DNA from: Thecamonas trahens ATCC 50062
Taxonomy: Eukaryota; Apusozoa; Apusomonadida; Apusomonadidae
Reading direction: 5' to 3'
Length of the DNA stretch: 37,798 nt
NCBI RefSeq assembly: GCF_000142905.1
Contig: NW_013657679.1
Span: forward strand, 678,430 to 716,227
Part shown: positions 1 to 8,845 of the stretch, piece after piece
Layout: each line of letters starts with the position of its first letter
Numbering within the stretch: the stretch's first letter is position 1
The notes under the pieces: model-generated
The model's input: the letters and a program-made list of their open reading frames with translations, nothing else
What the model was told of the DNA's origin: nothing
The model's database searches: none
Position numbers and translations under genes: made by a program

Positions 1-553
1 GGGGGGGGGGTTGGGGGCGTCTGCGAGTAGATCGAGATCGAGTACTTTGTCCTCGACTTTATGTAGATGTAGCGGTACATGCTGTAGTTGGAGATCAAGC
101 AGGAGAACTCGGAGCTCCAGAAGTGCGAGGTCAAAGTTGAGTCGCTGGTCTCCGACTCGCGCACTCGCGCGCACTGCACCCCGTCCTCGCCCTCACACAT
201 AAACACACAAACACACAAACATACACTCGGACATGGGTCGTCGGGGTCGTCAACGACAAGCTCCGCACCGTCCGCGCCCGCCGCTCCTCCGGATCGGTGC
301 CGTACGGCACCTCGCGCGCCTCGCCCCGTGCTCCCAGGTCGGGCATCCTTCAGGTGGGCGTCTACGTGTCGGCCGCCATCACGTGCGGGCGCGCCTCCCA
401 CCTCAAGCCGCAGGCCAATCAGGCGTCGCGCAGCGTCGGCCGGTGACCTGGAAGGCAAGCATCATCGACAATGCGTCCGACTTATCGTACCGTTAAGGGC
501 AAAGCAGGTGATGCTCTATTTTCCGACCAGGTGATGCTACAGTTCGATGCCCC
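1..553 (+). other. Contig-edge region with a possible decayed coding fragment
   Basis: The first ten bases are all G, suggesting a sequence edge. About 28-170 on the plus strand reads as a plausible acidic, helix-forming peptide (EIEYFVLDF, then LEIKQENSELQKCEVKVESL) with codons typical of this genome. It is broken by four in-frame TAG codons, each one C-to-T change from CAG. Further on, 246-441 is open in another frame to a TGA and could be a 3' exon, but I cannot define a splice pair. The rest has CA-rich simple sequence (about 200-235). No product can be named. It may be the damaged or poorly sequenced 3' end of a gene lying off the left edge. Confidence 0.2.
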
Positions 554-612
554 TCACTCAGTCGTCGTCGACAGGTACGAGTCCGAGCTCCATCCAGAGC
601 TCGACGTCGAGT

Positions 613-650
<38 letters not shown>

Positions 651-1807
651 GAGGTCGAGCCCGAGTCTGAGCTTGAGCTTTGGCCCATTCCGCCAAGGAA
701 CGGGTGTTGTAGCGCCGTGTACGAAGTAAGCCGGTCCCGCGCCGGATACTGGAGCAGCGAGTGGACAAAGTCGATGCCGTCGTCGGTGGGGTGGGCATTG
801 GCAGCAGCGGCGGCGTGGGCGGCAAAATCGACGCGCTGCCGGTTGTGGGCGCCGTGTCGCTGCAGGCTCTCCACGCCCCACGCATCGTTGTCGGGCACAC
901 CGAGCTCGTCCAGCCAGGCCTGGTAGTCGTCGAGGCCGAGGACCTCGGTGATCCTCGCCATGAGGAGGGCATACCGCTCGAGCCTGTCGACCGAGCCGCG
1001 CGGCGCGACAAAGGCGTCGGAGAACAGGCCCGAGCCAAGAACTAACCGTGCGGCCATGACGCCGACAGCCCACATGTCGACGGCGTAGTCGTAGATCGGG
1101 ACGTGAAGGATAAGCTCAGGCGCTTTGTAAGTGGGAGTGCCCGAGAACGTGGTCTGTGCCTTGCCGTGCCGATACACCGTAGCATAGCCAAAGTCGATGA
1201 GCCGAAGGAGCCGGCGCTGGCGATTGACTAGCACGTTGCCTGGCTTGACATCCATGTGTACAATCTGCCGTGCGTGGCAGGCATCCAGCGCCTCCACCAG
1301 CATCCGCAGATACATCGCGGCCTCGTCCGCGTTCTCCACCCGCTTGAGCGGCTCCATCACCCCGGTGTACTCGAGCACGAGGGTGTTTGTGGCGTGATGC
1401 GGAATGGCGTCGCGGAGACGCACAATGTGCGGCGCACTTGCCAGTCGCCGCAGCATCCGGATCTCGTTGCGGAAGGCAGCATCGAGGCGGGCCCGGCCAT
1501 CGCCGCGGGTCACCAGCAGATCCATGACCTTGATGATGACCTTGGACTCGGCATTGTTCCACGCACAGTAGACTTTGGCTGTGTGACCACGCGCGAGCAG
1601 CTTGACATGCTTCCAGCTCTCTTCCTCTCGCGACTCGCCCAAGCTCGACACGCTTGCCTCCCACCAGACCTCGTCCGACTCGTCCAACAGTTGGGCTAGG
1701 TGGTACCGATTCTGTCCGAGCATCTCGAGCGCAGCCGACTTTTTGACATTGCCAAGGACTGGTACATGCCCCGCCTTGCGCCTGCAGCAGCACAAGCTGC
1801 AGAACAT
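554..1807 (-). CDS. CK2-alpha-like Ser/Thr protein kinase, divergent
   Basis: Single-exon 417-aa protein kinase that transfers phosphate from ATP to Ser/Thr. It aligns along its length with casein kinase II alpha. Visible parts are the Gly-loop near 73-80 (RGHTAKVY), ATP-binding Lys93, helix-C Glu115, catalytic loop HMDVKPGNV at 184-192 with Asp186 and Asn191, DFG at 205-207, the APE-equivalent KAPE at 228-231, and a CK2-style end (RDRLTSYTALQHPF). Two departures from CK2: the HRD arginine is Met, and the CK2-typical DWG is DFG. The N-terminus has a cysteine cluster (MFCSLCCC) that could be palmitoylated for membrane attachment (inference). The C-terminus is a Ser/Gly/Asp tail encoded by a repeat. 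Because of the HMD change it may be a separate CK2-like kinase rather than the housekeeping CK2 catalytic subunit. Confidence 0.85.
607..652. repeat. Hexamer repeat inside the kinase gene
   Basis: Tandem GAGCCC-type hexamers on the plus strand (reverse strand GGGCTC). They encode the Gly-Ser run in the C-terminal tail of the kinase. Copy number may vary between isolates or be miscalled. Confidence 0.8.
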
Positions 1808-1948
1808 GGCGGAAGGGTGTAGGCGCGAGTGAGACAGGTGAAGTGAGGCCTAAACGGAGGGCGAGTCGCGGACGACAGGTGCTCCATTTTCGGCCAACAA
1901 GCAGCAGACATGGCTTTCACTTGGCGACGCTACCCGAGTCATTTGGTG

Positions 1949-3076
1949 CTAGTTGCCTTCAGATGTGGGATGGGGGCGGGGGGTGGTGATCGAGCTACGC
2001 ATGGCGACTCGATCAGGATGGTCCGGCGGAAGATCGACGGTCGATGGATACTCGCCAGGTACGTCGAGCTCCGAGTCGACGCCGGTGGTGGCGATGATTT
2101 CGGAGAGACGGTGGTTGAAGAGCGCGTGCTGGGCCTCATCAGCGCGGACGTAGAGGACAACGTCGCGGAGAGTAGCGTCATCGGGAAGGTTCCAGTACTT
2201 TTTGGCAAAGTCTGGGGCCGGGCCGTCGGCCTGCGCGCCCGAGTCGATCGACTCGAGCAAAAGGGTGTAGGCCGAGATGGCCTCCTCCTCGAGATAGCCG
2301 ACGAACCGATGGGCCATTCGCGGGGAAGTGGCGTACATAAGAGCGTAGGCGGTGACGTACACAGCTTGCGCCGCGACGACAAGGAACCGCTCGAGGCGGG
2401 TCGGCTCGATGACCGCCATCCAGGTCATCAAGTGCGCGGCCTCGTTCTCGGCCTCCTCCCAGAGGTGCGGGACCCAACCCTTGTCGGGGGTCATCGTCCG
2501 CAGCGAGCGCATGTGGCGGAAGGCGCCTGCGACCATGCCGGGGCACGCCGCCACCGTCTCGAGTACACACGCGTGCGAAAGGTACCGATCACGGAAGAAC
2601 ATGTGGGTGAGCGGGCGGAGCATGCTCACCAGAGAAAAGGCGATCTTGTCAGTCACGTTCTGTGGCTTGTAGTGGTTGACCGGCTTGATGGACTCAAGCT
2701 CCTCCCGCGACGGCCGGATCGGGTACTTGTCCGAGTGATCGTTGAGCGCGTGATGCCGCTTGTACGCCTTGGCGATGAGCTCTTCCGTCTCACGCGCAAT
2801 CCAATCGTGGTTCCATTTGGGAACCCTGTAGCGGATGTAGTAATCACTCTCCTCAAAGATGGGCTTGCCCTCCGAGTCTCGTGCAAAGTCGTCGCCGTTG
2901 TTGTCGTTGTCGCTCTCATCGCGGGCTGCACCACCACCCGCCGACCCTGCGCCGCTACTCATGGCACGCCGCCAGATCACGGCGCTCATGCCCGCGGCTG
3001 ACTTGGGTGTCAGTCCAGCCAGGCGTGGTCCGATGCGAGTGACGGCCAACGGTAGGAAGACTGCTGTGCGGAACAT
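1949..3076 (-). CDS. AOX: Mitochondrial alternative oxidase (AOX)
   Basis: 375-aa single-exon di-iron ubiquinol oxidase of the mitochondrial inner membrane. It passes electrons from ubiquinol straight to oxygen, bypassing complexes III and IV. All six expected iron ligands are present: Glu173 (VLETV), Glu212 and His215 (ENEAAH), Glu263 (LEEEA), Glu314 and His317 (DEAQH). The N-terminal 45 or so residues are Arg-, Ala- and Ser-rich with almost no acidic residues, as in a mitochondrial presequence. Around the third motif the sequence is EEEAISAYT: the invariant Tyr is kept, but the Ser/Thr that usually precedes it is Ala. The last motif ends ALFNH, not the common RDVNH. It ends in TAG, which shows that TAG is a working stop in this genome. 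Confidence 0.93.
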   Translation of the reverse strand: MFRTAVFLPLAVTRIGPRLAGLTPKSAAGMSAVIWRRAMSSGAGSAGGGAARDESDNDNNGDDFARDSEGKPIFEESDYYIRYRVPKWNHDWIARETEELIAKAYKRHHALNDHSDKYPIRPSREELESIKPVNHYKPQNVTDKIAFSLVSMLRPLTHMFFRDRYLSHACVLETVAACPGMVAGAFRHMRSLRTMTPDKGWVPHLWEEAENEAAHLMTWMAVIEPTRLERFLVVAAQAVYVTAYALMYATSPRMAHRFVGYLEEEAISAYTLLLESIDSGAQADGPAPDFAKKYWNLPDDATLRDVVLYVRADEAQHALFNHRLSEIIATTGVDSELDVPGEYPSTVDLPPDHPDRVAMRSSITTPRPHPTSEGN

Positions 3077-3301
3077 GTGTCGAGCTTGCTGGGGATATGT
3101 TCTGTGTCAAGTGTGCGTGTGAACGCAGCTTTGCTGCCAGTTGTGCAACATTTTGAGTGTTTCGCCCATGACGCGCAGGTGAGCGGCGAAACTGTGCCGA
3201 CGCGACAAGGCGCGCGAGTTGGGTAATTGTGGGTCGGTGGGCTAACAGGGACAGAGTTGCAGCTAGTATGAATGCTGGTGCAGCGGGTTTGTGCAATGCT
3301 G

Positions 3302-4593
3302 CTACAATTCGGGGATGTCGTCGGCGGCGGCCTCAAGCTGCGAGCGACGATTGCCTCGCTTGATGGTGTCCCACTTCTGCTTCTCGCGCTCCTTCTGCTG
3401 GGCCTTGGCAGTCCGCTCGACGCGCTCGGCCTCGGCGTCGAGGTCATCGAGGGCGGCTTCGATGAGCTCGACGAGGAGCTCGCCCTGGTAAGTGAAAAAC
3501 ACGTGGGTTTTGTCTTCGTAGGTGCCGTCTTCGCCTGGCTCCGACTCGGTGAGGACGCACGAGAACGACTCCTGGGTAAACTCCCAGTCCTTGACTTGCG
3601 ACCAGTGGTAGAAGTACAGGTACTTCATCTTGAGCAGGTCGACCATGAACAGGCCGTCGGCGTTGACACCGAGGACGACGCCGGACTCGAACGGGTGCTC
3701 AAACATGGACTCGCGGTCGTAGTTGTAGACGGCCTCGAACATGGTGGCGTTGTGGGTCTTGAACTGGCGCACCCGCTGGAGGTAAAGAAGCTGGCAGATG
3801 AGCTTGTCCTTGCCGGCGAGCTCGGCGTGCTTGGGCTGAACAAGCTTGAACCACTCTTTGTCCTTCTTCTTCTTGGCCAACCGCGGGGCTATGAGCTTCT
3901 TCATCGGCACAAAGTTGACCTTGTGCAGCTTGGGGTTGTAGTCGCCAAACTTGATCTGCATGTACAGGGCGGCGAGCTCGACGGCATCGTCGGCCTTGGC
4001 CTCGGGGTAGTACGCGTTGAGCATCCACTGATGCGCCTGCTTCCACAGCGTGTCGACAACCGCCGGGTGCCAAGGGTTGCCCGGCGACGGGAACTTGCGC
4101 TCGTACGGCTTGGCGAGGAGGGCGGTAGTGCGGAAGAAGATCTTGCACGGCGGCTCCTTGATCTTGCCCTTCTTCCGCTTGGCCTGCTTGGCGCGGTACC
4201 ACGGCTCATCAAGCACGTTCGAGTACTGCCGCATCAGGTTCTTCCACCCCGACATGAACTCAAACGGCCGATCCTCGTCTGAGAGCTCGAGCTCGACGTC
4301 GTCGCCGCAGACCCAGATGGAGAAGCACTCGGGCCCGCGAAACTCGGGCCCCATCTCTGCCTCATCAGCCGGTCGCATTCCGATCTTGATAGCAAACAAG
4401 TCCCGCAGCTGCCCCGCCGTGATGTCCTCTGTCACCTGCAAGTTCTCATACTCACCGTCCACAAAGTGGACTTTGACCGTCACCGCGTTGGACGCCGCCT
4501 GAGCAAGGAGCCGAGAGAGGTGAGTGGGCGAGTGGAGAGTGGAGAGGGAGGGGAGGGGAGGGGAGGGGAGGGAGGGGGTTCTTGGCGTACCAT
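3302..4593 (-). CDS. FERM-domain protein, start codon split off by an intron
   Basis: Predicted 399-aa protein with a three-lobed FERM-like fold: a ubiquitin-like F1 lobe (VKVHFVDGEYENLQV onward), a helical F2 lobe (DDAVELAALYMQIKFGDYNP) and a PH-like F3 lobe (MKYLYFYHWSQVKDWEF through LLVELIEAALDDL). It then has a charged helix. Such domains bind membranes and short tails of transmembrane proteins; overall it resembles KRIT1/SNX17-type FERM modules rather than ezrin. Model: exon 1 contributes only ATG (4591-4593), the intron is 4499-4590 (GTACGC...CTCAG, ACTCAC branch motif 22 bases before the acceptor, strong pyrimidine tract) and exon 2 is 3302-4498. The reading frame stays open upstream, but that extension is low-complexity His/Thr/Pro sequence. 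The next internal Met lies inside the F1 lobe. Confidence 0.72.
4535..4580 (+). repeat. G-rich tract (GGGGA repeats) inside an intron
   Basis: Plus-strand runs of three to five G separated by A, with clear G-quadruplex potential. On the coding (minus) strand it is the CCCCT pyrimidine tract of the intron that follows the FERM gene start codon. Confidence 0.75.
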
Positions 4594-4883
4594 AGTTGAG
4601 GAGTGGTGGTGTGGTAGAGTGGTGGTGTGGTGGTGTGGCCGTTGGCTGTGGCTGTCCGTGGGTATGGCAGGTGTGAATGGTGGTTGTGGTGGTTGTGGTT
4701 TCGAGAGAATGTCGGTGTCCGAATTCGGCAACGAACGATTGGGCAAAAGTGCCATGGATGGACGGATGGAGGGACCAAACGGGAGAACGAATGAACAATG
4801 ATGAACAATGAATGACCGAACGACCATCCATGGCAGCCATCATGTCCAGTCATGTCCAAGCAGAGTGCGACTCACGCAGGCTT

Positions 4884-4884
<1 letters not shown>

Positions 4885-4916
<32 letters not shown>
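4885..4916. repeat. 32-base poly-C homopolymer in a divergent promoter
   Basis: An unbroken run of 32 C lies between the minus-strand FERM gene (start 4593) and the plus-strand TANGO2-Nudix gene (start 4998), about 80 bases before the latter's ATG. Its true length is uncertain because polymerases slip on such runs. The rest of 4594-4997 is GT/CA-rich and I see no gene there. Confidence 0.9.
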
Positions 4917-4917
<1 letters not shown>

Positions 4918-4997
4918 CGCGCCTTGCACGTCAACAACTGATACAGCACTTGTCTCGCATTACCGCACACACCCACACACAGACCTCCGGTCAGGTC

Positions 4998-6938
4998 ATG
5001 TGTATTCTGTTTGCACTGATCGAGGCCACAGGCTCGTTTGAGTCTGTGGTCGTCCATCTCCGTGACGAAGACCCGGACAGACCCACTTTGCCGCCGCAGT
5101 TGGGCCAGCCGGCGTATGCTGCGATGCCGGAGCGGAACGAAGCTGGCAGGTCGAGCAATGAGCCAGAACCGAGCGAAAGCACCGTTTTTCCTCCCAACAT
5201 CGTGGCTGGACTTGATGTGCAAGCGGGCGGGACGTGGATGGGCTTCAATCGGGCGACAGGCACGCTGGTAGCGCTGACCAACGTCCGCAACAAACACTTT
5301 CCGCCGCCGCCGGCAGACGTCCGCGCCTCGCGCGGCGACATTGTTCGCCGGTTGCTTGATGTGCCTCTGCTCGAGTATGTGCGCTCCGCTGGCATCGATC
5401 CGGCGGCCCATCCAGACTGGGCGACGGCAGATCCGCGGGTCGAGCTCGATCTCGGCGCCGCGTACTCGGGCTTCAACATCTTGCTCCTCGACGCGTACAA
5501 CCCGGACTCTGGTGCATTCACACTCTCCAACTGCTCGCGATCACGGTTGCAGCCGTTTGATGGTCAGCGCGCGCTGCTCTGCAAGGTCGGAGGCAAGCAT
5601 GTGGCGTTCTCCAACGGCGTTCTCGGCGACTCGTGGCTCAAGGTCGAGTGGCTGGCGAGCCACCTCGCGCCCGCCATTCGCGCTCTGCCGCGCGAGGCCT
5701 CGATCGACGATCTGCTAGCCGCTGTCGAGCCACTGCTTCTCACCGAGACTAAGTTCACGCCCGCCGAGCTCGACGCCGCCGAGGGTGATGTCGCCGACTC
5801 GCCGTGGGCGTCAAGTCAAGAGTACTTTCTGCGCGGCAACGTCTTTGCCGCGCCCGGCCGGATTCTGGACCAGAATACGGTGACGCGTGCGCTCAGCATC
5901 GTGGTGACTACCCAACACACCGTCTCGTACGCATACACGAGTACCCATCCGCTGCCCGACCCGCGGCCGGAGCGACTCGAGTGGACGGTCGCACAGTATC
6001 CCCGCCACAGGCATGTATCCGGCCGGCCGCAGCTCGCGATCGGGCCCTCGCTTGCCGACGCAACCGTAGCAGCATTTGGAGCGTGCTTTGTCACTTTGCT
6101 CGGTGCGCAGCTCCCGAGTGCCGACGCCGAGCAAGTGGCATCGCTCATCGAGGGTGTGGCGACCTGCACCGTTCCGGTGGAGCTCGTCCACGACGTCGAC
6201 ACCGGTAGGACTACAATTGTGCGCGAGGGTGGGGCCGGCGAGGCGGAGGCGCTTGGTCCGCTCCCGCTCGGCCACTACAGCCAGCCGCTCTTCTCGCATG
6301 GCCACACTGCAGATGCGTGTCTGCTCGACACGGTTGGGTTTGTCTTGGATGTCGCACCGGTCGCGCTGTGCGCCGCGGTGCTAGTCTTTGACGCGGCGGG
6401 CGCAGTCCTCGCAACTCGCCGCCACACCGGCCCAATCTTCCCGCTCAAGTGGGTGTTCCCCGGTGGACGCGTCGATGCGGGTGAGTCTCTGCCTTGCGCT
6501 GCTGTCCGCGAGCTTTACGAAGAGACCGGGCTGCAGATTGCGCCAGAGATGCTGACCCCGATCGGAGTCTGGGAGTCCCACCTGGCCACCATCGAGCGCG
6601 CATATGCTATCGTGTACTTTGCGGCAACGCTGCCCGACTCACCGCCGATAGAGTCGCTCACCTTTCCAGCAGCCGAGGTCTCGCTCGCCGCCTGGATTCC
6701 GGCGACGTGGCATGAGACCATCATCGCCGACGACGACACACTCGCGCCAGGGGCCTCGCAAGCAGCGCGCGCGCTCGAAACGGTGGGCCTGGTGATTGGC
6801 GCCGATGGAAGCCGAGCAGCCCAGGTCTCGTGCGAGCAGCTCCGGGTGCTCCGGCACGGCGATAGCGGCATACTCGAGGAGCTTGCGGTCGGGCACAAGT
6901 TTGCGCTCGCGCTGGTCATGGCGCAGCGAGCGAGGTGA
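4998..6938 (+). CDS. TANGO2/NRDE-domain protein fused to a Nudix hydrolase
   Basis: 646-aa single-exon protein with two recognisable halves. Residues 1 to about 320 are TANGO2-like (NRDE family): the start MCILFALIEA, LRDEDPDRPT at 21-30, GLDVQAGGTWMGF and LVALTN near 71-95, then YSGFNILLLDA. Cys2 is conserved. In the signature NRDE the Asn is replaced by Leu21. After about 150 linker residues comes a Nudix domain with a perfect Nudix box at 490-512 (GX5EX7REUXEEXGU: Gly490, Glu496, Arg504-Glu505, Glu508-Glu509, Gly511), which coordinates Mg2+ for hydrolysis of nucleoside-diphosphate-linked substrates. TANGO2 is linked to haem handling, acyl-CoA/lipid metabolism and ER-Golgi function. I chose the MCI start over the ATG at 4812 because MCI is the family start and the extension translates poly-C. 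Substrate unknown. Confidence 0.85.
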   Translation: MCILFALIEATGSFESVVVHLRDEDPDRPTLPPQLGQPAYAAMPERNEAGRSSNEPEPSESTVFPPNIVAGLDVQAGGTWMGFNRATGTLVALTNVRNKHFPPPPADVRASRGDIVRRLLDVPLLEYVRSAGIDPAAHPDWATADPRVELDLGAAYSGFNILLLDAYNPDSGAFTLSNCSRSRLQPFDGQRALLCKVGGKHVAFSNGVLGDSWLKVEWLASHLAPAIRALPREASIDDLLAAVEPLLLTETKFTPAELDAAEGDVADSPWASSQEYFLRGNVFAAPGRILDQNTVTRALSIVVTTQHTVSYAYTSTHPLPDPRPERLEWTVAQYPRHRHVSGRPQLAIGPSLADATVAAFGACFVTLLGAQLPSADAEQVASLIEGVATCTVPVELVHDVDTGRTTIVREGGAGEAEALGPLPLGHYSQPLFSHGHTADACLLDTVGFVLDVAPVALCAAVLVFDAAGAVLATRRHTGPIFPLKWVFPGGRVDAGESLPCAAVRELYEETGLQIAPEMLTPIGVWESHLATIERAYAIVYFAATLPDSPPIESLTFPAAEVSLAAWIPATWHETIIADDDTLAPGASQAARALETVGLVIGADGSRAAQVSCEQLRVLRHGDSGILEELAVGHKFALALVMAQRAR

Positions 6939-6997
6939 GGTTCTGTGGGCGGATTAACACGCTGTGGTTCATTACGGAGCGGAGCGCGAGAGCACGA

Positions 6998-8075
6998 CTA
7001 CTTGGCAAAGAGCGAGGAGAGCTGCTGCTCGATGGCGTTGATGGCGGCGCGCTGGTCAGGCGAGAGGGCAGCAAACTGCTGCGGAGTCATGGAGAGGACC
7101 TCTGTGAGGATGGCAGTGTTCTCCTCACCGAGGGTGGCGAGAATGAGCTGCGGGTTGATGTTGGAGAGCATGTGCAGGAGGCCGGCAGTGCTGAACGCGC
7201 CCGGCTGGCCCTGCGGCGGCGGGCCCGGCGGCGGGGCGCCACCTGGCGGGGGATGCATACCCTGGGTGTGCGGCGGCGGCGGGGCGCCAGCCATGGGTAC
7301 AGCCATCTGGCCAGGCGCGCCCGGCTGGCCGGCCTGCGGCTGCGGCGGGCGCGGTGCAGCCTCCTTAGCCACAAAGGCGTCGACGTCCAGGTTAGGAATC
7401 AAATCCTCCAGGGTGAGCATCTGCACAAAGGCCCACGACAGCGTGGGGTTCTCTCGCAGAACGGCCTGAGCGTCGTCTGGATGGATGTCAACAAACGAGC
7501 GCATCTTGGCCACAAACTCACGCCGCTGCGCCGAGGTCATCGACTCGACAACAGCAAGAACCTGCTCCAGCGACGCCTTCTCCATCATCATCTCGGGCCC
7601 ACGCCGCGGACCCCCCAGGACTGCTCCTTGATTGGACCCAGTCATCGGTCCAGGCCCACCGCCCGTGCCCCCGCCGCTCGGCGCAGACTTGCGAGTGTCT
7701 TTCTCAGCGTAGTCCAGCCGCAGGGCCCTGCCGCCGACCTCCACTCCCTTCAAGTTCCTCAGGGCCGACTCGACTGTAGCACGATCATAAAACTCGCAGA
7801 AGCCATACCCCTTTGCCTTACCCGTCTCCCTACGCCATAGAACTTCCCATGTGAGTCATTCATCCCCGTACCCCAAGTCTCCAACGCGCCCGCGCTCTGC
7901 ACCAAAAACTGGCATCTCGCCTCACTCCCCGCCAGCCAGCCACAACGTACTTGTCCATCTGAATACGAACCGACTTGACCGGGCCTGCGTTGGACATGAC
8001 CCTCCGAATGTCCTCTTCAGTAGTGTCAAAGGGGATGTTGCCCACAAAGACCGTAAACTCGGCACGGCGTGACAT
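6998..8075 (-). CDS. CSTF2: Cleavage stimulation factor subunit 2 (CstF-64)
   Basis: Predicted 318-aa nuclear RNA-binding subunit of CstF, which recognises the GU-rich element downstream of poly(A) sites. Exon 1 is 7951-8075 and exon 2 is 6998-7829, joined across a 121-base GTACGT...TAG intron with ACTCAC 22 bases before the acceptor. The join is in frame and restores an intact RRM. RRM: RNP2 VFVGNI at 9-14 and RNP1 KGYGFCEF at 48-55. Hinge helices follow (EKASLEQVLAVVESM...LRENPTLSWAFVQMLTLEDLI), then a Pro/Gly/Gln-rich stretch and the C-terminal helical domain (VLSMTPQQFAALSPDQRAAI...) ending LSSLFAK. At 318 residues it is shorter than animal CSTF2. It converges with the TANGO2-Nudix gene, 59 bases apart. 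Confidence 0.93.
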
Positions 8076-8845
8076 GGTCGGCCTTGACGAGTCGGGTGGT
8101 GTCGACCGAGTGCAGGGCAGACAGAGCTTCGGGAGTGCGACCGGGCTGGGGCTGGGCGGACCAGCGGGCGAAGCTTGCTCGGCCGTCTTGATCGTGGCAG
8201 CAGGATCAACGATCCCATGTGGCCGTAATGTCTCGTGCTGCCGAGCCGACTCTGTGCTGTACCGCATCTTGCGCATCGCCAGGGGAGGGCGAAGAAAGGA
8301 CGCTCCGCATGGCCGGCTAATGCACGCGATCACATGCAGCTCTACCTCCCCCTCCTCCGACCACACTCACGTTGTTCCACCCTCCGCACTCGCATCACAT
8401 ACTCTCAGAGTATCGTCATCATCGGCAAGTGTTGGTCCATCTGGATCCCCATCGCCCGATTCAAAACGAGTGCCGAGAGGCATCAACGGCAGGGCGCGAC
8501 GAGTTTGGCAAAGACGGCCAGCGAGCGCACGACACTGCACGCCAAGCACAGGCGACCACACACTTTGGGTATGTACATGGTGATATACACATTTACCACT
8601 GCTATGGTGCCCCGTCCCATGCTGTCGAGGTTGCAGGGTTGTGCGCGGTGGCGGCGGAGGTGGAGGGGGTGTCGGTGGCGGGGCCGTGTGGCGCCGACGT
8701 CAAATTTTGGTTGGCCAACAGAGAGCGAGGCCGAGAAGCAGTCCAAGTGCAACAGCGACTGACACATGGGAGAGCGTGGTGGTCTGGGAGGGTGTAGGTA
8801 CCGTGTGTGACGGTTGTAGCTCTGTGTCGCGTGTATTCTCAAAGT
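8076..8845. other. Intergenic region with one weak small-gene candidate
   Basis: 770 bases between CSTF2 and the giant plus-strand gene. No strong gene. On the minus strand, about 8484-8620 encodes a short hydrophobic stretch (VVRSLAVFAKLVAP) and 8367-8495, in the next frame, an acidic end (SGDGDPDGPTLADDDDTLR). One extra C in the CCC at about 8499 would join them into a roughly 85-aa protein. Codon use is poorer than in neighbouring genes, so I do not call it. The stretch 8641-8680 is G-rich. Confidence 0.25.

Noticed and set aside
1-170. Reassigned genetic code with TAG as glutamine
   Set aside because: Several intact genes in the window (AOX, FERM, CSTF2, CPSF4, GT61) end naturally at TAG at the expected family C-terminus.
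4594-4843. N-terminal extension of the FERM protein
   Set aside because: Low-complexity His/Thr/Pro translation of promoter repeats; a consistent intron and an ATG explain the start better.
4812-4997. N-terminal extension of the TANGO2-Nudix protein from the ATG at 4812
   Set aside because: It would translate the 32-base poly-C run and adds nothing family-like; the family start MCI is at 4998.
8367-8620. Small minus-strand gene upstream of CSTF2
   Set aside because: Needs a frameshift and has atypical codon use; kept only as a remark in the intergenic entry.
8807-8845. Start of the giant gene at the in-frame GTG
   Set aside because: Not an ATG, and the sequence before MDEDIDLS does not look coding.
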